A stretch of DNA of 12,952 nt from Dehalococcoidia bacterium (GTDB lineage Bacteria > Chloroflexota > Dehalococcoidia > GIF9 > AB-539-J10). The notes under the pieces are model-generated. The model worked only from the letters and a program-made list of their open reading frames with translations, had not been told where the DNA came from and did not search any database. The position numbers and the translations under genes are program-made. Location of the stretch: NCBI GenBank assembly GCA_029857995.1, contig JAOUFZ010000022.1, positions 1-12,952 on the forward strand. Reading direction: 5' to 3'. Of this stretch, positions 1-7,116 are shown in pieces; the first letter of the stretch is position 1, and each line of letters opens with the position of its first letter.

Positions 1-31
1 TTGTCATGGCCAGTGAAGAAGCACCGTTTAT

Positions 32-61
32 TTGACCGTCTCCTCTAGCCAATGCTAAACT
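32..61 (+). promoter_or_regulatory. Probable sigma-A promoter of the tRNA gene
   Basis: A TTGACC -35 box (32-37) is followed after 18 bases by TAAACT (56-61), which has an upstream TG at 53-54 like an extended -10. The predicted start is about 68-70, just before the tRNA 5' end at 72. The -10 matches the consensus at only four of six positions, so this rests on position as much as on sequence. Confidence 0.5.
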
Positions 62-71
62 ATTTTTTCCT

Positions 72-143
<72 letters not shown>

Positions 144-198
144 TTTGTCTATTTGTTTGCCAGATTATCTTTCCGGATACAGCCCGTCAAAGTATAAA

Positions 199-675
199 AT
201 GAACTTCGTTTTTACCCCCATGAACCAGAAACATGCCAATGACATTGTTTCCGATTGGCACTACGATGATGTCTATTCGTTTTATGATATGGCAGCAGAT
301 GAAGATGACCTCAGGATATTTATGGACACCAAAAACTGGCAAAACACTACTAGGGCCGTATTGAATGAAAGTGATGAATTGGTAGGATGGGCGTCTTTCT
401 ATACTGAAAACGATGAATTCTGGCTATCATTAGGTCTGAGACCTGACTTAACTGGCCACGGACTGGGTGAGGAATTTGTATTGGAGTGTGTAAGATATGC
501 AATATCACAATATAAATTGATTAAACATACCATCAAGCTCGCTGTTGCTCTTTTTAACCAACGCGCTATCAAAGTCTATCAAAGAGTAGGTTTCATAGAA
601 ACTAACAAGACAATCAGGGACACCCCTATCGGGCAAGTAGACTTCATTGAAATGGAAAAACACATCGCCCATTAA
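199..675 (+). CDS. GNAT family N-acetyltransferase (RimI-like)
   Basis: The gene encodes a 158-residue protein of normal length for a single GNAT domain, which would move the acetyl group of acetyl-CoA to an amine. Motif A, the acetyl-CoA pyrophosphate loop, is LGLRPDLTGHGLG at residues 78-90 (pattern RxxGxG). Motif B is at 114-132, with N120 and Y127 before VGF. The N-terminus (PMNQ..A..I..W.Y....SFYDM) resembles a subfamily seen in Firmicutes and Chloroflexota. I chose ATG 199; the frame also opens from TTG 145, directly after the tRNA, but that start has no ribosome site, and neither does ATG 199. The substrate is unknown. The gene lies 55 nt from the tRNA with no clear promoter, so it may be read through from it. 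Its TAA stop (673-675) directly abuts a tRNA 3'-end copy. Confidence 0.85.
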   Translation: MNFVFTPMNQKHANDIVSDWHYDDVYSFYDMAADEDDLRIFMDTKNWQNTTRAVLNESDELVGWASFYTENDEFWLSLGLRPDLTGHGLGEEFVLECVRYAISQYKLIKHTIKLAVALFNQRAIKVYQRVGFIETNKTIRDTPIGQVDFIEMEKHIAH

Positions 676-699
676 CTGGTTCGAATCCAGCCGCTGCCA
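676..699 (+). repeat. tRNA 3'-end copy R1 (att-like remnant)
   Basis: This is a T arm (CTGG, loop TTCGAAT, CCAG) followed by CCGCTGCCA, the tRNA acceptor end plus discriminator. There is no 5' tRNA half in front; the GNAT stop codon directly precedes it. The T stem (CTGG/CCAG) differs from that of the intact tRNA (GTGG/CCAC) but matches copy R6 at 11031. Confidence 0.8.
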
Positions 700-733
700 T
701 TTACTGTTTCCCTGGCGAGTTCCCCTTAATAGA

Positions 734-763
734 TTGTGAGGATGGAGTTCATTGTGTTACTAT
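734..763 (+). promoter_or_regulatory. Promoter of 55-aa gene A1
   Basis: TTGTGA (734-739), an 18-base spacer and TACTAT (758-763) preceded by TGT form an extended -10 promoter. The same arrangement (TTGTGA, N18, TATCAT, TGT in front) is kept before the paralog at 8010, while the spacer sequence has drifted. Conservation between the two copies supports function. Confidence 0.6.
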
Positions 764-790
764 TTAGAATAGTATTGTTTTGGAGGATAA

Positions 791-958
791 ATGAAGGTAG
801 CTAGAATCGTTGCACCATTCGGTCTTAGCGCAGTGCTTTTTATCCTGGCATATCTGTCCAGCAAAGATCCTGGCAGTGGCTACTTCCCACTAGTGCTAAT
901 GGGAATCGGGATAGTACTCGCAATTGTTGGCATTGCAGCTGTTTTCTCAGATAAATGA
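791..958 (+). CDS. Small two-helix membrane protein, copy A1
   Basis: This 55-residue protein starts MKVARIVAPFGLSAVLFILA. It has two predicted membrane helices (about 8-22 and 33-51) joined by a short polar hairpin containing SSKDPGSGYF, and ends in FSDK. GGAGG (782-786) lies 4 nt before the ATG. I do not recognise the family. The paralog at 8010 is identical at 48 of 55 residues. Of the 24 nucleotide differences about 16 are silent, which indicates purifying selection on the protein. The gene is a complete module with its own promoter, and a tRNA-like tail begins 30 nt after the stop. Confidence 0.8.
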   Translation: MKVARIVAPFGLSAVLFILAYLSSKDPGSGYFPLVLMGIGIVLAIVGIAAVFSDK

Positions 959-987
959 ACCCTTTTCGAGGCTGGCCTTCTATCCCA

Positions 988-1012
988 GGTGGTTCAAATT
1001 CGGCCGCTCCCA
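988..1012 (+). repeat. tRNA 3'-end copy R2 (degenerate)
   Basis: GGTGGTTCAAAT matches the intact tRNA T arm exactly. It is followed by a degenerate 3' arm and CCGCTCCCA, one base off CCGCTGCCA. It is collinear with R3 at 8206, the tail of the A2 module. Confidence 0.65.
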
Positions 1013-1026
1013 GAAATTCAGTCTGC

Positions 1027-1056
1027 TTGACAACCCGGTGAGATGAAACGTAGTAT
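1027..1056 (+). promoter_or_regulatory. Promoter of the 99-aa gene
   Basis: A perfect TTGACA (1027-1032) is followed after 18 bases by TAGTAT (1051-1056). The predicted start, about 1063, leaves a short leader to the ATG at 1088. The promoter begins 14 nt after tRNA copy R2, as if the next module starts there. Confidence 0.55.
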
Positions 1057-1087
1057 ACCGGGAAAACAATAATTGGAGGTGTTGAAG

Positions 1088-1387
1088 ATGGTCAGTAGTA
1101 TACCGATTGTGGTTATTGTTATTGGTGTTATATTGGTAGTTGTAGCATTATTAGCTTGGAGGGGGCGAAAAGAGGGGAAACTAGAAGGAATAAGCAATAA
1201 GCGAAAGAAAATATTCTTCGCACAGTGGATAATAGGGCTTGTTATAGCAGTAATAGCTGCCATCTTTATGTTTGATGGCGATATCCTGGGAGAAAACACC
1301 ACGGGTATTTCCACAGTCATGGGGATTGTAGGAATTTCGCTGATAGCAACTTCAAATGTTAACCTGCTACCTCTCAGGCGAAAATGA
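1088..1387 (+). CDS. Small integral membrane protein, unknown function
   Basis: This 99-residue protein has a hydrophobic helix at about 4-24, a very basic stretch at 25-42 (RGRKEGK, NKRKK), a second helix at about 45-62, and a third weaker one at about 72-88. It ends LRRK. The basic loop should lie in the cytoplasm. I chose ATG 1088 because GGAGGT (1075-1080) sits 7 nt upstream; an in-frame TTG at 1073 overlaps that ribosome site. The family is not recognised. The gene has its own promoter and lies just inside the left end of the 7.2-kb block bounded by the duplicated 55-aa modules. Confidence 0.75.
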   Translation: MVSSIPIVVIVIGVILVVVALLAWRGRKEGKLEGISNKRKKIFFAQWIIGLVIAVIAAIFMFDGDILGENTTGISTVMGIVGISLIATSNVNLLPLRRK

Positions 1388-1489
1388 GGCAGATTAGCAC
1401 ACCAAACAAAAACCAACCCGCAGAACAGCGTCTAAGCAACTATTTAATAGTTCCATGACACCAAAAGGGGTCGTTGGGCTCGAAAGGTA

Positions 1490-1702
1490 TTGATACATCA
1501 TGTAATTGTGTCTATAATCTTAAGAAGTCAGAGGACAATCGTTAGTATTGTTGTTGCCATGCTCAGCCTTTTTCTGATTCCAGTAGGTACTATTCTCGGG
1601 GTACCCATCTTGATATATCCGGCAAGACATGAAGCAAGAGAATATTACCAGGGCATTGACTGCTGCCATATTTTATTGGATAGATACGACAGCTGTTGGT
1701 AG
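1490..1702 (+). pseudogene. Possible C-terminal remnant of a membrane protein
   Basis: The frame gives 70 residues with one strong hydrophobic segment and then IPVGTILGVPILIY..RHEAREYY. That pattern resembles the last helix and end of several longer bacterial membrane proteins (IPxGTILGxxxLxx). There is only a TTG start with no convincing ribosome site, and the last 15 residues (Cys-rich, GIDCCHILL) do not look conserved. I read it as a fragment left by an earlier rearrangement, but a genuine small protein is possible. The rest of the 355-base gap (1388-1742) shows nothing else apart from the ribosome site of the next gene. Confidence 0.35.
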
Positions 1703-1742
1703 CTGAAATATATTAAGGATATAAAATGAAAGGAGGTGAACA

Positions 1743-3542
1743 ATGAAGAAGGTAATTATAGGAATAGTGGCGGCAGTAGTTTTGACAGTAGTACTGTTGG
1801 CTGTCTTTGGAGTCTTGGGAGGAGTTGTAATAGGCTCCGGTAACCTGACAACTAGAAACTTCGATTTGAGTGATTTTACTGAGGTTGCGGCCCATAGCGG
1901 CTTCCAATTAGAACTAGTCCAGTCAAGCACTTTTAGCGTAGAGGTGACAGCCGATGACAACGTGATGGATTACATTGATGTCAATAGATCCGGTAACACA
2001 CTGAAGATTGGACCCCAGTGGAATCGCAGTTTCCGTTCCGTAACCCTAACAGCCAAGATCACCATGCCTGATCTCTACGAAATCAAACTATCTGGTGGTT
2101 CTAGAGCCAGCATTTCCGGTTTTAGCTCGTCGCACGATTTGTCGGTCGGGCTCTCTGGGGGCAGCAGTGTGACCGGTGACATAACAGCAGGAGACGCTTA
2201 CTTTGACCTTTCCGGAGGCAGCCAAGTCAATCTGCAGGGTACAGCCGATAACCTGGATGTCAACGGCTCAGGCGGTAGCCATTTAACTCTAGAGGCTTTC
2301 TCTGTGAACAACGCTGATGTCAACCTTAGCGGGGGCGGAGGAGCTACCGTCAATGTAAATGGAACTCTGGATGTTAACCTCAGCGGTGGCTCACATGTCA
2401 TTTATATTGGTGAGCCTACATTAGGCGATATTAACCTATCTGGAGACTCCACAGTAATTAAGGATGAGCGTACAGAAACGAGAGCTGCATTGCAGGCGTC
2501 ACTTGAAGATGCAGTGCAGAGTCAGGAGACAGTATGGCCCGGGGCATTGCTCCGTATTAGCAGTCCTGAACTTGGCACCTGGACCGGTGCTGCCGGCCTC
2601 GCGGATATCGAAGAGGCAACACCCATGAGGCCCACCAACCAGTTCCGTGGCGGCAGCCTTACAAAACCCTTTGTCTCGGCGGTTGTTCTCCAGTTAGTAG
2701 AGGAGGGCAGATTCTCACTTGATGACCCGATGACATCGGTATTAGCGGAAAACATCACGAGTAAATTTGCCAATAGCAGTAATATTACTGTACGCATGTT
2801 ACTGAACCATACTGGAGGTATGCCGGATTTTCTTGATCTGGCAATGCCTCATATCCTTGCTGACCTTCAAAGAGTATGGCAGGATGATGAATGGCTTGAT
2901 TTTGCGGCGGCGCAGGAGCCATTGTTCGCTCCCGGGGAAGGTCAAGCATACTCCAATACGGATTACATTTTACTGGGGATGGTCATCGAGAATGCTACTG
3001 GTAAGACGTGGCGTGAAGAGGTACGCCAGCGTATCATCGAACCACTTGATTTGGAGGACACACTGTTGCCTGAACCGGGTGACAATTCAAGTCCGCCCAA
3101 CCAGGCCCACGGCTACGTTGATTTGGGTGCTGGATTGTTAGACGTTACCGAGGCCGGAGTTGATCCGTCGATGGCTTCAACATCAGGAGGACAGGCACTG
3201 GTAACAACGGCTGAGGATCTCGAACAATTCCTGAAAGCACTGCTTGCCGGTGAATTGTTCCAGAATGCCGTAACTCTTGACGAGATGCAGACGTTCGAAG
3301 CTTGGCCAGATGGTAATCCTCTAAGCCCTTGGATAACTGGCTATGGTCTGGGACTCATGAAAGTAGAGTACCCGGGCGGCATTGAGGCCATCGGACATAG
3401 TGGCACTTCGGCTGATTTCAATGTCTTCGTATTCTACTTTCCTAACCAGGATATTACACTGTCGGGAGCAGTCAACTACCGTGATGATATAGCTTGCTTC
3501 GATCCATTGATGCAGCGTGCCCTGGACATATTGTTAAAGTAA
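1743..3542 (+). CDS. GIN-domain (DUF2807) / serine beta-lactamase-like hydrolase fusion
   Basis: This 599-residue envelope protein starts with an uncleaved-looking membrane anchor (about 4-30). Residues 31-240 form a head GIN/DUF2807 domain, probably a right-handed beta-solenoid, with seven regularly spaced turns, mostly LSGGS (from 116 to 235). A short linker (241-250) leads to a class C beta-lactamase/PBP-like hydrolase (about 250-599). Its catalytic motifs are intact: SLTK (S305 nucleophile, K308), YSN (Y403, N405) and HSG (552-554) in place of KTG. HSG is typical of the esterase/peptidase members rather than true beta-lactamases. The likely role is a surface-displayed esterase or D-Ala peptidase acting on wall or polymer; the substrate is unknown. 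AGGAGG (1731-1736) lies 6 nt before the ATG. A stand-alone paralog of the first domain is at 7117-7845, ending where the hydrolase begins here. The frame is unbroken across the junction. Confidence 0.9.
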   Translation: MKKVIIGIVAAVVLTVVLLAVFGVLGGVVIGSGNLTTRNFDLSDFTEVAAHSGFQLELVQSSTFSVEVTADDNVMDYIDVNRSGNTLKIGPQWNRSFRSVTLTAKITMPDLYEIKLSGGSRASISGFSSSHDLSVGLSGGSSVTGDITAGDAYFDLSGGSQVNLQGTADNLDVNGSGGSHLTLEAFSVNNADVNLSGGGGATVNVNGTLDVNLSGGSHVIYIGEPTLGDINLSGDSTVIKDERTETRAALQASLEDAVQSQETVWPGALLRISSPELGTWTGAAGLADIEEATPMRPTNQFRGGSLTKPFVSAVVLQLVEEGRFSLDDPMTSVLAENITSKFANSSNITVRMLLNHTGGMPDFLDLAMPHILADLQRVWQDDEWLDFAAAQEPLFAPGEGQAYSNTDYILLGMVIENATGKTWREEVRQRIIEPLDLEDTLLPEPGDNSSPPNQAHGYVDLGAGLLDVTEAGVDPSMASTSGGQALVTTAEDLEQFLKALLAGELFQNAVTLDEMQTFEAWPDGNPLSPWITGYGLGLMKVEYPGGIEAIGHSGTSADFNVFVFYFPNQDITLSGAVNYRDDIACFDPLMQRALDILLK

Positions 3543-3572
3543 GCTGGAGATTAGAATGTAGTCCTTCGCATC

Positions 3573-3601
3573 TTGATTGCTGGCTTTAGTTTGCATAGTA
3601 A
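3573..3601 (+). promoter_or_regulatory. Possible promoter of the 2TM gene
   Basis: TTGATT (3573-3578), a 17-base spacer and TAGTAA (3596-3601) lie in the 115-base gap after the fusion gene. Both boxes match at four of six positions. The gene could instead be read through from upstream. Confidence 0.4.
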
Positions 3602-3657
3602 ATAGACGAATTAATTGTGTTGACTGTCCAGATACAAGAAACACAGGAGGTGCACAA

Positions 3658-3942
3658 ATGGAAAAGAAACCATCTGAAGAGCAAATGTATGAGGAAGCTA
3701 GCAAGAGGGTCAAAGAGAGGAAACGTTTTTATAGTGGGCTCGCAACTTACGCTGTAGTTAATGCAGTACTTGTTGTTATTTGGGCATTATCAGGGCGAGG
3801 TTCTCCTTGGTTTCTATGGCCGTTGGGTATCTGGGGTGTCTTTGTAATTGGTGACTATCTCCGCATTTTTGTTTTTGGGAAAGGGTCAGATGATGAAGCT
3901 ATCAAGAAGGAAGTTGAGAAGATGAAAAAGGGACAGCCATAA
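3658..3942 (+). CDS. 2TM-domain small membrane protein
   Basis: This 94-residue protein has the plan of the 2TM domain family (Pfam PF13239, from memory): a charged N-terminal helix (YEEASKRVKERKRF, 11-24), a first helix at about 25-45 with Y31 and N35, a turn (SGRGSPWF), and a second helix at about 51-74 with W51 and G60. A charged, mostly basic tail follows. Members are sometimes found attached to histidine kinases or as small stand-alone proteins; no catalytic role is known. I chose ATG 3658 because AGGAGG (3645-3650) lies 7 nt before it; upstream in-frame starts lack a ribosome site. It follows the fusion gene on the same strand and converges with the acyltransferase. Confidence 0.82.
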   Translation: MEKKPSEEQMYEEASKRVKERKRFYSGLATYAVVNAVLVVIWALSGRGSPWFLWPLGIWGVFVIGDYLRIFVFGKGSDDEAIKKEVEKMKKGQP

Positions 3943-4005
3943 CCGAGCTCTCTTATAAGTAACTAGCCAAACTGTCTCCCGCAGTGCGAAGCAAACGCAA
4001 TCGGT

Positions 4006-5223
4006 TCACTTCTTGCGAGGTTTCATGCCGAACAAAACGCGAACCGGGTTGATACGCCGGACCAAAAACTCATAAAAGCCGAGCGATACGGCAAAAGTGC
4101 CAAGCACGACGACCAACAACTTGATTGGGAGATCAACCTCCCACTGCACGGCATAAAAGGCGATGAAAACAATAACTGGCTGGTGGACAATAAAGATGGG
4201 ATAACTCGCCTCCCGTAAGTATTGGAGCCATTTGTTGGTATAGTCCAGGAAACGCATCCCGACGCAGAACATGACTATTATCCAGCACCAGCTATTAATA
4301 CCGTGTAGGGTCCAGGAGAGATAAAAACCCGGCGTACCGGGTGATCCCATCCAATCCCACACCGGTATCCCTACTGATATAGAAAAAAAGAACAGCGTGC
4401 ACAAGATGCCAAGAATTAAGTAGAGCCACCAATCCCGGTGGATAGCTTGCAGGAACCGTTCATTGATGATGAGGATGTATCCGGAGACGAAGAAAAACAG
4501 GTAGTAGACGAAGTCTGCTAAGCCGTAATCGTCAGATGGTATGTCCTGTTGAAGTAGGAAGCGAGCCAACACCATTGGGACGACAAACACTAGGAGGCCT
4601 GCACGCCATTTTGTCAGCCACGTGAGCGCGGCAACGAATTTTTTCCCAGTCTCCTTTTTTAACCACAAAAAGACTGGCAGAGTGATGATAGCGAAGAGAA
4701 ATAGGAAGGCCACGAACCACAGGTGATATCCCACGCGGCCAAAAAACTCAAGGCCAAAGGTTAGTTGATGGAACTCAAAAAAGAAGTAGTTGCGCACCTC
4801 GCTACTTAAGATAAAGTCGATGAAGGAGCCTCCTTTCCACCATCCTTTATGAATTAGTTCATAGTAAACCTGGATCGGCGTCAGTATGATAGTGCCAACG
4901 ATGAACGGAATAAGTAACCGCGTGACACGCGCACGAATATACTGACCCACCGTCCGTCGCTGCAACGATATCCAAGTGGTCGCACCGGCCATGAAGAAGA
5001 AAAACGGCATCCCCCAGAGAGTAAAAAACCCGCCATAAAAGGTCACTATGGCACTTCGTTCCACGTTCTTAATGATCCAGTCACCTAGTTCATCAAATGG
5101 ATGCATAGTGTGGAATAAAACTACACCTAGAATTGCTAGTACGAGTAACCAGTCAAGATAATATAGCCGGACAGGTTCTTTATTGGAAGCCTGTTGTTCT
5201 GTAACTGTACTTGTATTATGCAA
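4006..5223 (-). CDS. Acyltransferase 3 family membrane protein, OpgC-like
   Basis: This 405-residue protein has about ten membrane helices, the usual length and plan of the acyltransferase 3 family (PF01757), which moves acyl groups such as acetyl or succinyl onto extracytoplasmic sugars or glycans. The start of helix 1 is LDWLLVLAILGVVLFHT with the conserved H38. The charged loop R97xRxxRLLIPF (97-107) and the C-terminal YPIFIVHQPV (341-350, H347) resemble OpgC/MdoC proteins. The start is TTG 5223, with GGGGGAAG just upstream on the minus strand; a stop codon lies shortly before and no good in-frame ATG is nearby. It stands alone and converges on the 2TM gene. The acceptor is unknown. OpgC is the closest description, but osmoregulated glucan synthesis genes are absent. 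Confidence 0.87.
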   Translation of the reverse strand: MHNTSTVTEQQASNKEPVRLYYLDWLLVLAILGVVLFHTMHPFDELGDWIIKNVERSAIVTFYGGFFTLWGMPFFFFMAGATTWISLQRRTVGQYIRARVTRLLIPFIVGTIILTPIQVYYELIHKGWWKGGSFIDFILSSEVRNYFFFEFHQLTFGLEFFGRVGYHLWFVAFLFLFAIITLPVFLWLKKETGKKFVAALTWLTKWRAGLLVFVVPMVLARFLLQQDIPSDDYGLADFVYYLFFFVSGYILIINERFLQAIHRDWWLYLILGILCTLFFFSISVGIPVWDWMGSPGTPGFYLSWTLHGINSWCWIIVMFCVGMRFLDYTNKWLQYLREASYPIFIVHQPVIVFIAFYAVQWEVDLPIKLLVVVLGTFAVSLGFYEFLVRRINPVRVLFGMKPRKK

Positions 5224-5763
5224 TGCACTTCCCCCACTTATTTAGCAATCAGGTTTCCAAGAGTTACTCCAAGCTCGTACTAATCCGAAAACCCTTCGCC
5301 AGTTCAGTGTACCCGACTTGTTATAATACTACCGCTTCTCCTCTGCAACCAGCTCGCGCCGCAGCACCTTTCCATAATGACCTGTCTATTGATACATTCG
5401 ACAGCCGAGATTATAACCGACTTACCATCCTGCATGGTAGCTGCTACACAGAAGGTAGTGACTAGGTCAATTCTGTGGAGCCACAATTAACCCAGTCAAG
5501 GGTTACCTTTAGCTTTAAATTATGGCTTAGATTATCCTCAAACTTCACCAAAATAAGCAGATCTCCATACCACGTTTAGTCCAATATTATCGTTGTTATC
5601 CCCGCCGTTGTTTTTATTGCTGTGGGTGCTGTCTTCGATGTACTGGTCTTAGTGGATCGCACTGAAGGTTCTATTTGCGCCGTTGACAAAGCTTGTCTCG
5701 ATTGTTTAGAGTCCTAACTAATAGGTCTTGCCGTAAATGGCGGCAGCGCACAGGAAGTGATAC
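5224..5763. other. 540-bp divergent intergenic region with no clear gene
   Basis: It lies between two divergent genes. On the plus strand TATAAT at 5322-5327 with TG at 5319-5320 is a good extended -10, but no -35 or gene follows closely. TTGACA at 5683-5688 may be the -35 of the membrane gene at 5764, with a poor -10. A plus-strand frame at about 5583-5717 reads as a hydrophobic stretch (IIVVIPAVVFIAVGAVF) then a short Cys-containing tail, but has no start codon or ribosome site. It may be a remnant of a gene. Confidence 0.4.
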
Positions 5764-6792
5764 ATGACAGAAGAACCCCGCGCCTACCCCTTGGTTATGG
5801 AGTTGATGAAGCGTTCTCGGCTGCAGTGGCGCTGGATTATGGTCATAGTTGCCGTTCTGTTACTCCTATTCCTAGTCCTGGCAGCCTATTTAGACGGTGT
5901 CTTCACCGACTTATCACATTGGAGTCTATGGCGAAGTCTTCTGGATGGGCCAGTTTTAATAATGTATATCTTGGTGGTGTATCCTTTCATATGGCGACTG
6001 TGGTGGCGATCTGTACTGTCCTTACAATCGTTATTGCCTATAGACGAAGGTGACTCACATCGGGTGGAGGTGGAAGTTCCTATACCCAACCGTCGCTGGG
6101 AGCGGGTGGCAATACTTATAGGAGCAGTCTTCTGGCTGTCTCTGTGGCAACCCTGGGGCGACAGTTGGCGAGCCGGTGCAATGTGGTTAAGCGCGTATGA
6201 TGTAGTCACACAAACGATGTTGTTTGGACTACTAAGCTGGCTGATCTACAGTTCGTTTACCGGCAACCAGTACATTCGGCGATTAAGTCGTCAACACATA
6301 AACCCGGATATATTTGATCCTGGAGTGCTGACACCCATCGCCCGCTCAAGTCTAGGCTTTTCCGTTGCTTTCATTGGTGGCATCAGCCTGAGTCTGGTCT
6401 TCCAAACTCCAGAAGACCTACTGATGTGGAGTAACATCACTGTATGGGTAATTCTAGTTTGCTTCACGGTACTGTTGTTTTTTCTGTCTATATGGGGTAC
6501 CCACAGTGCTATGGCCAAGGCCAAAACGCGTCATCTGGACCTGGCGCGAAAACATCTGGCGGGGTTTTCCCATGAGTTGGAGGACCGAGTGGCACAGGGG
6601 CAGCTGGTAGGAATGAGTGACCTCTCCTCCACCATTTCTGCGCTGGTAACCTACGAGAAGAGAGTAAAAGAGACCCCAACATGGCCATTTAGCGTAGACA
6701 TTGTCCGTCGTTTGGCGATGTCAGTACTGATGCCCGCTGCTATTTATTTAATAAAGATTATTGGTTCATTTTGGGCGCGGTTTGGCTTCTAG
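5764..6792 (+). CDS. Multi-pass membrane protein, unknown function
   Basis: This 342-residue protein has about seven predicted membrane helices (near 24-41, 62-80, 115-129, 148-163, 196-213, 225-245 and 316-333). A long charged, probably helical cytoplasmic segment lies at about 248-305, ending YEKRVKETPTWPF. This YEKR..TWPF then R-L..S...P pattern before the last helix recurs in uncharacterised bacterial membrane proteins, as I recall them. I cannot assign a function. I chose ATG 5764 with AGGA (5752-5755) 8 nt upstream. Its neighbours face away on both sides, so it is a single-gene unit. Confidence 0.85.
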   Translation: MTEEPRAYPLVMELMKRSRLQWRWIMVIVAVLLLLFLVLAAYLDGVFTDLSHWSLWRSLLDGPVLIMYILVVYPFIWRLWWRSVLSLQSLLPIDEGDSHRVEVEVPIPNRRWERVAILIGAVFWLSLWQPWGDSWRAGAMWLSAYDVVTQTMLFGLLSWLIYSSFTGNQYIRRLSRQHINPDIFDPGVLTPIARSSLGFSVAFIGGISLSLVFQTPEDLLMWSNITVWVILVCFTVLLFFLSIWGTHSAMAKAKTRHLDLARKHLAGFSHELEDRVAQGQLVGMSDLSSTISALVTYEKRVKETPTWPFSVDIVRRLAMSVLMPAAIYLIKIIGSFWARFGF

Positions 6793-7116
6793 TTTCTTTA
6801 TTGGTATAGGGTTATCTTCCACCATTGTCGTTATTGTTGCTCCGGTAGCTTCATGCCATATCTGAAAAATTGGCGTTATTTTGGCGCTAAATTGTTTGGG
6901 ACGGGTTAGGACACAATGGGACTTCACGAACAAAACAGGGTTTTGCTGATTGGCACAAAGGTTCTATTCTATACATGAAGAGGCTGTCTGGGACATCTGG
7001 CTTGGAACTAATAGACCGTTGCTTATTTTAGCTTCAGAACACTGGTGCTTGTAGATAAACGAAGGGACTACAAGACCGTTGGCCATTTGACCCGACCGGT
7101 CACACCAGTGAAGTTT
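6793..7116. other. 324-bp convergent intergenic region; imperfect 18-bp direct repeat
   Basis: No gene or terminator is evident between the two convergent genes. It contains an imperfect 18-bp direct repeat, GGaACTAatAGACCGTTG at 7004-7021 and GGgACTAcaAGACCGTTG at 7064-7081 (15 of 18 identical), exactly 60 bp apart. Confidence 0.4.

Larger units (their letters stand above)
731..1012 (+). repeat. Module copy A1 (promoter, 55-aa gene, tRNA-like tail)
   Basis: This 282-bp stretch aligns without a single gap to 7950-8231. By hand count 55 of 282 bases differ: 16 of 60 in the leader, 24 of 168 in the gene, and 15 of 54 in the tail. The homology begins at AGATTGTGAG and runs through the tRNA 3'-end copy. 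The tail therefore seems to have been duplicated together with the gene. Confidence 0.8.

Noticed and set aside
1018..1416. 132-aa minus-strand open frame
   Set aside because: It is the antisense of the 99-aa membrane gene at 1088, has no ribosome site, and is rich in Ile/Thr/Pro as expected of a shadow frame.
1673..1960. Minus-strand open frames opposite the start of the GIN fusion
   Set aside because: They are antisense to a well-supported gene with a strong AGGAGG site and have no family resemblance.
2198..3141. Open frames inside the GIN/hydrolase gene on both strands
   Set aside because: They are shadows of the long frame, which has intact domain motifs throughout.
5211..5465. 84-aa plus-strand open frame with TATAAT inside
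   Set aside because: It has no ribosome site, overlaps the acyltransferase start, and shows no hydrophobic or domain pattern.
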